Below are positions 50,280 to 59,104 of a stretch of 64,000 bases of DNA, piece after piece. Position 1 is the first letter of the stretch; each line of letters starts with the position of its first letter. The position numbers were made by a program, and so were the translations under genes. The stretch comes from an uncultured Aquimarina sp. Lineage in GTDB: Bacteria > Bacteroidota > Bacteroidia > Flavobacteriales > Flavobacteriaceae. The DNA lies in NCBI GenBank assembly GCA_947498595.1, contig CANMKX010000001.1, positions 1 to 64,000 of the forward strand, in the 5' to 3' direction. Below the pieces are notes generated by a model that had not been told where the DNA came from, did not search any database, and worked only from the letters and a program-made list of their open reading frames with translations.

Positions 50280-51570
50280 CAATCAATTTTCTGAACTGAT
50301 AAAAGAATCGTTCGATAAGTCTAAGATCCTCTGTGATAATTTCGACAACCCCTCTCATTTCTTGTTTAAAAGGTATTTCTTTATCGTAAGTTGTGATTAA
50401 TCGATCAGGTAAACTAACATCTATCGTGTATACGCCATCTTTATTAGGTAATAAAGAAATTCTTCTAACAGTACCTTTTAAAGTCCCAAATTCGTTATCA
50501 GGAAAATTTTCTAATTTAATATTAGCAACTTGACCAACTTTAATTTTACCAGAATTTAATGAAGGAGCTTTTATTCTTGCTAAATAAGACGAATGTTGAG
50601 TAGGAACGATAGAAAAAACTAGGTCGCCTGCATTTACAGTTTGATTTTCATTCCAGTAATCCAAAAAGGATACATGTCCAGCAATATCTGATTTTAAAAC
50701 ATATCTAAGTTCCCAATCTTTGATACTTTTTTTAAGTTGATTAAAAGATTGTAAAACTCGATTAAATAAATTTATTTCTTCTTTACGTTTATTAATATTT
50801 GTACCAATAGATACTTTATTAGCATTGCTAATACTTTCTGTAATTTGAGAAATGGTTAGACTATTATTTTCATAGTTTTTTTTAGAAGCTAAATATTCAA
50901 GTTCTTTATTGTCATATTCTTGTTTCGAAATTCTCCCCTTATCAAATAAAGATTGATGTCTTAGATAATCAGTTTTTCTTAAGGTGAGTTCGGCTTGACT
51001 TAGTTTTTCTTGAGCTTTTAAACTCTCTAATCGACGGTATAACTCTGATAAAGTTACTTGATTAGCTAGTGCTTCACTAGAATAAGGTTGGAGCTCTTTA
51101 TTTAATAGGTACTCGGTATAATTGTTTTCAAAAAGCGCATAATCTGTTTCTATATCTCCTAATATCAATATCAAAGGCATATTTTGAATAGGAAAAGAAA
51201 AAGATTTTTTATTTACTCTAATTGTATCAATTACAGACTTCAAGAAAAAGACATCCTTATAATTGGCTGTGTTTTCTATAATAGCTAAAGGAGTATTTCT
51301 AGGTACAATTTGATTATCTTTTACAAGAATAGTATCTATTTTACCTGTAGTTTTAGCAAATTCTTTTTGAGGTGGAATCGTAGTTGTAATGATTGCTTCT
51401 GCAGGGATTACATCTGGATATTTGATTAACCATGAAATAAATAGAATTACAAGTACCAAAATAAAAATTAACATATTCCCCCATCTAATCATCCAATGTG
51501 GTACCTGAGTCAGAATTTCCTGGACCTCTTCGCTTCGTAATTGTATGTCGTCTAAATTATTTTCTGGCAT
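50272..51570 (-). CDS. HlyD-family periplasmic adaptor subunit
   Basis: N-terminal TM, coiled coil, SDIAGHVSFLDYWNENQTVNAGDLVFSIVP. Confidence 0.9.
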   Translation of the reverse strand: MPENNLDDIQLRSEEVQEILTQVPHWMIRWGNMLIFILVLVILFISWLIKYPDVIPAEAIITTTIPPQKEFAKTTGKIDTILVKDNQIVPRNTPLAIIENTANYKDVFFLKSVIDTIRVNKKSFSFPIQNMPLILILGDIETDYALFENNYTEYLLNKELQPYSSEALANQVTLSELYRRLESLKAQEKLSQAELTLRKTDYLRHQSLFDKGRISKQEYDNKELEYLASKKNYENNSLTISQITESISNANKVSIGTNINKRKEEINLFNRVLQSFNQLKKSIKDWELRYVLKSDIAGHVSFLDYWNENQTVNAGDLVFSIVPTQHSSYLARIKAPSLNSGKIKVGQVANIKLENFPDNEFGTLKGTVRRISLLPNKDGVYTIDVSLPDRLITTYDKEIPFKQEMRGVVEIITEDLRLIERFFYQFRKLIDK

Positions 51571-51571
51571 T

Positions 51572-53776
51572 TTAATTTCCTAATTCTAACTGGTTCTTAA
51601 CTAAATTATAATAATTTCCACGTTTTTTAATTAGAGATTCGTGGTTACCAACTTCTACTATTTTACCTTGATCCAACACTACAATTTGGTGAGCATTTTT
51701 AACAGTACTTAATCTGTGAGCTATTACCATTACAGTTTTGTCTTCAAAAAATTGATCTAACTTCTCCATGATGACTTTTTCATTATTAGCATCTAATGCT
51801 GATGTAGCTTCATCAAAGAAAAGGAATTTTGGATTTTTATATACCGATCGAGCAATGAATAAACGTTGTTTTTGACCAGTACTAAGTCCAATCCCTTCCA
51901 TCCCAATTTTGGTATTATAGGATAAGGGTAGTCCTTCTATAAAATCTTTAATATTAGCCACATCTACAGCATGTGCTAATTTCTTTTTATCTACATAATC
52001 ATCACCTACAGCAATATTATTAGCTATAGTATCATTAAAAATATATCCTTCTTGCATTACAACGCCAAATTGTTGACGCCATGCTTTTTGGGATACATTT
52101 TTTAAATCATGTTTACCAATATAAATTTGTCCGTCATTAGGTTGATAAAATTTGAGAAGCATTTTCATCAAAGTAGTTTTACCGCTACCACTAACACCAA
52201 CTACCGCAGTAATTTTGTTTGCAGGTATGGATAAATTTAAATTCTCTAGAACAGGACGATCAGAACCAACATATCTAAACATTAGATCTTTAATCTCAAA
52301 ACCTGCTTTATCAGGTATTTCATAAACTTTTTCATCTTCTGCACTTTCTTCATTTTCCTTATTATGAATTTCAGAAAGACGTTCTAGTGATATATTAGCA
52401 TCTTGTAATTCTCTTAAAAAGCTAATCAATTGAGTAATAGGCGCATTTAATTGCCCAACAATAGAGGTTATAGCAAGCATCATCCCAAGTGTAATATCTC
52501 CATCGATAACGAGTTTTGCAGAAATAACTGTAATTAGAATATTCTTTAATTCGTTAATAAATGAAGAACCCACACTTTGGTATTGTTCTAAAGCTAAATT
52601 CTCTATTGAGATTTTAAATAATTTAGCTTGTACAAACTCCCAATTCCAGCGTTTACGTTTTTCTGCATTATGAAGTTTAATCTCCTGCATACCGTTAACC
52701 AATTCAATTACTTTACTTTGTTCTTCACTAATTTGAGAAAAACGTTTGTAATCTAATTTTTTACGTTTTCTAAAGAAAATTAAAATCCAAGCAAAATAAG
52801 CGATACTACCAATAGCAAAAATGCTGAATATAGTTAAGCTATAATAAATTAATACAATGCTGAATACAACAAGATTAACCATAGAAAATAATACATTAAG
52901 CGATGACATAGTCAATATACGCTCAATACGCTTATGATCATTAATACGTTGTAAAAGATCTCCTGTCATTTTTACATCAAAAAATGAAATTGGAAGATTC
53001 ATTAATTTTATGAAAAAATCGGATATTAAAGAAATATTAATACGCGTACTTAAATGTAATAAAATCCAACTGCGCAATACTTCGATTAATGTTCTCCCTA
53101 TAAATAATGAAAGTTGGGCTATAAGTACGAGATAAATAAAATTTACATCTTGATTCGTGATTCCTACATCGACAATACTTTGCGTTAAAAAAGGAAATAT
53201 AAGTTGTAAAATACTACTAGCAGTTAATCCTATAATTAGTTGGACTAGAAAAGCTTTGTATTTAAATACGTATTTCGAAATAAATTTAAAACCAAAAGCT
53301 TCTTCTTTATCATCAAGATTATCACTATAAAATTTTGGAGTTGGTTCTAATAATAAAGCAACACCTTCTTCGGTAGCTTCGGTAGCATTATTACCAATCC
53401 AAGCTTGGATAAATTCATCTTTAGTGTAAGTTATAAGTCCGTGAGCAGGATCAGATATATAAATAGTCATCTCACCATTACGTTTCTTTTTAATTTTATA
53501 AAGAACAACATAATGAATTTTATTCCAATGTAAGACACAAGGTAATGGTACCTCGGTTAATTGATTGAGAGATAATTTTACACCAAGTGATCTAAAACCT
53601 ATTTCTTCTACAGCGTCACTTAAGCCTAGTAAAGAACTACCTTCTCTAGTTGTTTCACTTAATGTACGTAATTTTTGAGTATTAAGAACCTTGCCATAAT
53701 GTTTTGCAATAATCTTAATACAAGTTGGACCACAATCTTTAGATTCAGTTTGTTTGTAAAAAGGAAATTTACGCAT
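51572..53776 (-). CDS. Peptidase C39-containing ABC transporter (bacteriocin-type exporter)
   Basis: C39: QTESKDCGPTCIKIIAKHYG...VLHWNKIHYVVLYKIKK; ABC: VVGVSGSGKTTLMKMLL, LSTGQKQRLFIARSVYKNPKFLFFDEATSALD. Confidence 0.94.
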   Translation of the reverse strand: MRKFPFYKQTESKDCGPTCIKIIAKHYGKVLNTQKLRTLSETTREGSSLLGLSDAVEEIGFRSLGVKLSLNQLTEVPLPCVLHWNKIHYVVLYKIKKKRNGEMTIYISDPAHGLITYTKDEFIQAWIGNNATEATEEGVALLLEPTPKFYSDNLDDKEEAFGFKFISKYVFKYKAFLVQLIIGLTASSILQLIFPFLTQSIVDVGITNQDVNFIYLVLIAQLSLFIGRTLIEVLRSWILLHLSTRINISLISDFFIKLMNLPISFFDVKMTGDLLQRINDHKRIERILTMSSLNVLFSMVNLVVFSIVLIYYSLTIFSIFAIGSIAYFAWILIFFRKRKKLDYKRFSQISEEQSKVIELVNGMQEIKLHNAEKRKRWNWEFVQAKLFKISIENLALEQYQSVGSSFINELKNILITVISAKLVIDGDITLGMMLAITSIVGQLNAPITQLISFLRELQDANISLERLSEIHNKENEESAEDEKVYEIPDKAGFEIKDLMFRYVGSDRPVLENLNLSIPANKITAVVGVSGSGKTTLMKMLLKFYQPNDGQIYIGKHDLKNVSQKAWRQQFGVVMQEGYIFNDTIANNIAVGDDYVDKKKLAHAVDVANIKDFIEGLPLSYNTKIGMEGIGLSTGQKQRLFIARSVYKNPKFLFFDEATSALDANNEKVIMEKLDQFFEDKTVMVIAHRLSTVKNAHQIVVLDQGKIVEVGNHESLIKKRGNYYNLVKNQLELGN

Positions 53777-53783
53777 TAAGAAA

Positions 53784-55391
53784 TTATGAGTTTAGTTGTT
53801 TTTGTTCGATCAGCTCTTCGATAAAATATAGTATCTCTTTTCTACCATATTCTTTAGGGTAAGTTCTGCCCTCAATAAGAATTTCTGGAGTAAAGTTTTT
53901 GTTATTTTGAATACACCAATTGTTGGCAGCCTTCAGTGTATCTAGATATGTTTCATCTTGAAAAGTTCCCCATTTATCAAGCCATGTTTTAGCAGGCATG
54001 TCGCCGTAGATCTCATGCATAGCTTCTAAGCATAATTTTTCCCCCTTAGTATTGTATATTTCAGTCAATTTGGTTGTAATTTTTAAACCATCATGATCTA
54101 AGTTTTTTGTTGGTACGTTAAAACGTATTAGAACTTGAACTTTATCCTGATAATTTTTTAATAATTGTTCGATTATAGTATGTACTTCTCTACAATGTCC
54201 ACAAAGTGGATTGGTAATGATTGTAATTAATAGTTCCGGATTGGGGGTTTTATTACCCAGAATTATTTCATTTTTATTCTCAATGTTAGTATTAATCGGT
54301 TCGGATTTGGCTAACATCGCCTCAAATAAAGAGAAATTACGCTTAAATTTGACATGCTCAATTTTAAGTTCTTTCAGCTCTTTTTTGTGTTTTAAATGAG
54401 GAAAAACATAAAACCAACTTGTAGTTGTAGCAATAAAACTAAACAATATGATTAAATAATCTACTATATCAAGGTTTAAAAAATTAAAAATTGAAGTATC
54501 AAAATAAATAAGACCTGCTTGCAACCATAAGATAGAAACGATTGAAAGACAAAGTGAACACCATTTTTTAACTACTGAAAATTGATAATAAATAGAATAA
54601 ATGGTAAAAGGAATAGCAGCAACACTTAAAGTACTTAAAAGAGTATAATTAGTGTTTTGCTGAAAAGAAGATAATAACCAAAACAATAGAGATGCAGAAA
54701 AATAAATAATTCCTACATCGCTAAGTTTTAAAAAACCAAACCATGTGGCACCTTCAGAATTTAAGACTGCATCACAGTTTTTACTAGTATCTTGTTCTCC
54801 AGAACAAAATGCATCAAGAGCTTTTGATTGCATTCCTAATTCGCGTTGTACAATTAACGTACTAATTATGATACCGATGCATGTAAGTACAAAATGTAAT
54901 GTACTATATAGATTAGGAGTGCTATAGAAAAATAAACTAATTAATAAAGCAATCGTAAGATATAAAGGAATCTGTTTATAGTTTTTTTTTGATAATGCTG
55001 TAGTAGCGGTATCTGTTTGTTTGTCTTCTATAGCAACAATAACTCCAGTCCATATTTGTAAAAATTCTTGAGCTGAAGCATTTTGAGTATGTTCTTTATT
55101 AAAAATAAGTTTATAATATTCTTTTGTTTTGGTACAGACAACAAAATGTTCTCCCGTTTCGTTTTTTATTTGTGTAAGAAAACTGCCCTCAAGATGCTGC
55201 AACGTATCTTCGGCAACAGGAACTCTAAAAGCAGCGTTTTCAATATTAAAATGATCCAAAACACCAGTAATAGAGTGTAAACTAGGATAAGTAGGATGAC
55301 TTAATAATTGAAAAGATAATTCTTCTTGATCAACTGCAATATTTTCTTTTTTGAATAATACATATAAAAGGTGAACTAGAGGGTCTTTCAT
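53784..55391 (-). CDS. C39-like (degenerate) / vitamin K epoxide reductase / thioredoxin fusion
   Basis: N-terminal C39-like fold without catalytic Cys; VKOR loop Cys (FCSGEQDTSKNCDAV) and WCSLC; thioredoxin motif NPLCGHCREVHTII. Confidence 0.88.
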   Translation of the reverse strand: MKDPLVHLLYVLFKKENIAVDQEELSFQLLSHPTYPSLHSITGVLDHFNIENAAFRVPVAEDTLQHLEGSFLTQIKNETGEHFVVCTKTKEYYKLIFNKEHTQNASAQEFLQIWTGVIVAIEDKQTDTATTALSKKNYKQIPLYLTIALLISLFFYSTPNLYSTLHFVLTCIGIIISTLIVQRELGMQSKALDAFCSGEQDTSKNCDAVLNSEGATWFGFLKLSDVGIIYFSASLLFWLLSSFQQNTNYTLLSTLSVAAIPFTIYSIYYQFSVVKKWCSLCLSIVSILWLQAGLIYFDTSIFNFLNLDIVDYLIILFSFIATTTSWFYVFPHLKHKKELKELKIEHVKFKRNFSLFEAMLAKSEPINTNIENKNEIILGNKTPNPELLITIITNPLCGHCREVHTIIEQLLKNYQDKVQVLIRFNVPTKNLDHDGLKITTKLTEIYNTKGEKLCLEAMHEIYGDMPAKTWLDKWGTFQDETYLDTLKAANNWCIQNNKNFTPEILIEGRTYPKEYGRKEILYFIEELIEQKQLNS

Positions 55392-55593
55392 AATAGAGAT
55401 GAATGTTTTTTATACTATTTGTATGATTTCTAAAAGTAACATTTTATCCATAATAAATGAAATTAACTTGTATTTTAATCTAGAATCATCCATTTGTTGC
55501 ATAAAATCAGTATCATTTTTTATATTTCATGTATTATTAATTTAAATATTAGTATGATCTTTTAAAGAGTTAAATTGTGTAGATTACAATTTA

Positions 55594-58500
55594 TTAGATG
55601 TCATTTTTGATTTCCTCTGTTTCTAATTTAAAATATTGTTTTAAAATGTCTGAAGTTGGAGGATATAAATTTTTAACCTTCACAGTTAGTTCATTTAATA
55701 TAGTTTCTTTATGTTCTTTTGAATTATGAATGATTTTTGAGAAGAAACCTATATTAGGAAAAAATACGTCATCAAAACACTTTTTGGATTTAATTAAAGG
55801 AAGAATGATTTTTAAGGCGGTTTTATTAGGTGTTTTATCTAAATCACCGTATTTTAATAAGCCTTTTTGAAAAAATAATAATTCGTTATCTTCTAATTCA
55901 CCTCGATCATTACATAAAATATCACGTACTGTCGTAAATGTAGATTTTATTTTTTTGATATTAAGTATGTCTAAGATGGAATTCCAAAAATCACTTTTAT
56001 TTGGTTTATGACTACCTTTTGCAATAGTTTCATAGTAATCATGAAAAGCACTATAAAACTCACTAGAAAACTTAGTTAGTAATTTATTATTTATAAGATG
56101 TTCTATTATTGTAAAATCATTATTATTTGATTCAAAAGCCTCTAATAGTTCTTGTTTGTTTAGGTTTTCTATGTAATTTAAAGCATCTTTTGTTATTTTT
56201 TGGATAAGTTTTAAATCTTGTTTATCAAAGTGTTTTAATATTCCTAAGTCGATACCCTTAAAATATTTTTTATAGGAAGTATTCCAAGTGTTAATGTTTT
56301 TTAAAAATAGAACTTCTTGCTCATTATTATTTCCAAATATAGATTTTACTATTAAAGAATAATTTTTAAGAATCCAGTTTATGTCTAATACTTTCCCCAT
56401 ATTCTTAGTAATAATATAAAGTATTATTTCTCTTAATAAAAGATATTCAGAAGAATCGGGATTATTAACGAATATTTTTAACAAATCATTATAGGTAGAA
56501 TAATTAAGTGTTTCTTTAGTGAGCTCTTCTATAGAATAACCAGAAACTGGATTATTAATGAGTTGTTTAAATTCATACTTATAAAAAGAATTATCGAAAT
56601 TTGCAATACCAATCGCCATAATTTTATAGAAATGAGGATCACCTTGTCGTAAAGACCGGTAGAAAGATGAGTTTAGTTTTATATTATTTTCGGGTTGTTT
56701 TAATGCGTCATATATAGCAAAGTATTCATCAAAGTGTTTTTTATTTCGAGTATTTAATTTTAAAATATTTTCTTGAACTACTTGAATCAATTCAGAAAAA
56801 TCATAATCTTTTTGTAGTATTTTTAGTTCTTCAATGTACTTATTACAAATTTCTCTATTGAGTTGATTTTCTTTGATATCCACACCTAAAACTACATTTA
56901 ATAGAGTATCTTGTTCTATAATGATATTGTATTTTTTATAGTCAGAAGGATTGTTCTTTATTAATTTCAAATAATCTTCAGTTCCAAAACTAACCAAAGG
57001 CAAAAGAGGATAAATATCAATATTTAGTTTTTCGTTTTTTATAAAGTTTTGAATACTAATAATTTCATGATAGTAAGTAATCTCCATATCGTTAATAACA
57101 AAACTATTTGGTCTAATAAGTTGAGATAAAATATTTTTAATAATTTGTTTGGCCTCTTTTTTACGAGAATTAGAGATAAGTAATTTAGAATTATAGTCAA
57201 AAGATATTATATCTAAATTTGAAAAACGAGAAGCTGTTTCGTTCCAATATATATAAAATCGTTCTGTAGAAAAAGTAGAGCCTAAGGAATGTAATATTTT
57301 AGGAATATTGAATAAATCCCTTCTAATATTTGATTTAAATATTTTTAAGAAATGACTATTAAAGGCAGAATGATTTTTTAGATTGTTAAAAATAGATAGG
57401 TCTCCAGTTTCAAAACCATGAGAAAGTTGGCGAGAAAGTAAAACATCATTCGCTAAATCTTTTTCAACTCCAAAAGTGAGCGCAGCAATACTCTGATCTA
57501 GTTCTTCTAGATCATCGAATAATATTTGTTGTCCATCTTTAAAGTATGATCGAGATGGGATAGTAGAATAGGGATCATTGTTTATTCCATCTTGAACAAA
57601 ACTATAAAGCGCTAGGTATCTAAATCTTATAGTATCTTCCCATTGAACATAGAGAGATACTAAGTTATTCATATAGTTAATGATTTTTCGAGGTTTAATC
57701 GTCTCTCCACCAGTAAAAATATCAAATAAACGTTTTATGTATTCTAATTCTGTTTCAGGTATGATGTTGCTTCCAAATGCTTCATTTATTTTAGTGTTTA
57801 AAAATGATTCCCACTCGGTAATTACAGGGGGAGTTATACGAAAATTAATAGAAATAGATTTATCTATAAAACCTTGCCCAGATGTTATATCGTTTTTATC
57901 TTGATTCAGATGGAGTAAGAGTTCTGACTTATTATAAGGAATTATCACCCAAGATTTAAAATCACTTTCAGCAAAAAAACTATGAATAGAAGACCAAAGA
58001 GATTTAATTTTATCTTTTTCTAAACGATCTAAATTATCAAAAACAATGATAATTTTATAATTGGAACCATGTGCGCTATCTTCTATTTTTTTTAAATATT
58101 CTCTAAAACGTATAACTGAAGGTTCTTCTTCTAGAATATTTTCGACCTCTTCTGATTCGATGTCTTTACCTTGTAACCAGTATATAATTCTACTAATACG
58201 GTCTTCGAACTTTTCATGTGGATTCTTTTTTTTCTCTTCAGAATACGCTTTTTTCAAGAGATATAATCCCCAAATAAAAAATAAACAGGGGATAGAGTAA
58301 ACAACTATTATTGGTTTATATATTCCTGCATCCCAAGAAGGGATTACATTTCTTTTCTCAAGAGCTAGTTTATAAAAACTAGATAAGAACCCATAAGATA
58401 TAATAGCTAGTGAAAAAATAATCCAAAAGAATTTAATTTTAGGAAATTTTTGAGTGTGAGAAGTAGAAGTTTTAGCTAGTAATTTATTTCGTTCTCTACG

Positions 58501-58839
58501 CCATTCTTCTTGGTTTTCAAGAACTTTTTTATTGATTAATTCTTGAATGATTTGTTCTAAAAAACTTCTTCTTGTTAGATCTTCTTGAAATCCCCAAGCA
58601 TCGTAAATAAATGTATGATAGTTATCAGAAGCTAATTGATCTTGGATCATTCTCACAACATTTGATTTTCCTGACCCCCAGTCTCCTTCTAAGCCTATTA
58701 TTCTTTTATTCTCAAGAGCATTGTTTTTAATTAATGATGCTATTTTTGAAGCTATCTTTTTTTGAGATTGTCCTTTAAATTCATCTTTTCCTGAGGGTTG
58801 ATTGGATAAAAATTGAGGATAAGTAGCTTGACCTGGCAT
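55594..58839 (-). CDS. KAP family P-loop NTPase, membrane-inserted
   Basis: Walker A GLEGDWGSGKSNVVRMI; two TM segments; Walker B KIIIVFDNLDRLEKDKI; 1081 aa. Confidence 0.88.
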   Translation of the reverse strand: MPGQATYPQFLSNQPSGKDEFKGQSQKKIASKIASLIKNNALENKRIIGLEGDWGSGKSNVVRMIQDQLASDNYHTFIYDAWGFQEDLTRRSFLEQIIQELINKKVLENQEEWRRERNKLLAKTSTSHTQKFPKIKFFWIIFSLAIISYGFLSSFYKLALEKRNVIPSWDAGIYKPIIVVYSIPCLFFIWGLYLLKKAYSEEKKKNPHEKFEDRISRIIYWLQGKDIESEEVENILEEEPSVIRFREYLKKIEDSAHGSNYKIIIVFDNLDRLEKDKIKSLWSSIHSFFAESDFKSWVIIPYNKSELLLHLNQDKNDITSGQGFIDKSISINFRITPPVITEWESFLNTKINEAFGSNIIPETELEYIKRLFDIFTGGETIKPRKIINYMNNLVSLYVQWEDTIRFRYLALYSFVQDGINNDPYSTIPSRSYFKDGQQILFDDLEELDQSIAALTFGVEKDLANDVLLSRQLSHGFETGDLSIFNNLKNHSAFNSHFLKIFKSNIRRDLFNIPKILHSLGSTFSTERFYIYWNETASRFSNLDIISFDYNSKLLISNSRKKEAKQIIKNILSQLIRPNSFVINDMEITYYHEIISIQNFIKNEKLNIDIYPLLPLVSFGTEDYLKLIKNNPSDYKKYNIIIEQDTLLNVVLGVDIKENQLNREICNKYIEELKILQKDYDFSELIQVVQENILKLNTRNKKHFDEYFAIYDALKQPENNIKLNSSFYRSLRQGDPHFYKIMAIGIANFDNSFYKYEFKQLINNPVSGYSIEELTKETLNYSTYNDLLKIFVNNPDSSEYLLLREIILYIITKNMGKVLDINWILKNYSLIVKSIFGNNNEQEVLFLKNINTWNTSYKKYFKGIDLGILKHFDKQDLKLIQKITKDALNYIENLNKQELLEAFESNNNDFTIIEHLINNKLLTKFSSEFYSAFHDYYETIAKGSHKPNKSDFWNSILDILNIKKIKSTFTTVRDILCNDRGELEDNELLFFQKGLLKYGDLDKTPNKTALKIILPLIKSKKCFDDVFFPNIGFFSKIIHNSKEHKETILNELTVKVKNLYPPTSDILKQYFKLETEEIKNDI

Positions 58840-59045
58840 AATGTTTTTTATTTTTTACAAAACTAAAGCTAAATAATCATTCTTTTTTACGGAAAGACGT
58901 AATTAGAAGAAAAAACAAAAGATAAATTGCATGAATGCTTATATTATATCTTTAGATTTATATTGAATGGATCGAGTTTTGAAATGCATTATAAAAATCC
59001 ATTAAAAATAGTTGTTTATAAATGCTTAGCATTGTATAAATAAAA

Positions 59046-59070
59046 AGAGGGCACAATTATCGTGCCCTCT
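59046..59070. terminator. Stem-loop downstream of the amylase gene
   Basis: AGAGGGCAC...GTGCCCTCT. Confidence 0.65.
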
Positions 59071-59104
59071 CAAGGTTTAAATTATAAATAATAGTGGAAG
59101 TTAT

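Noticed and set aside
55420-55530. Short reverse ORF (MQQMDDSRLKYKLISFIMDKMLLLEIIQIV) upstream of the VKOR fusion gene
   Set aside because: Considered as the exporter substrate; lacks a double-glycine leader and Cys residues.
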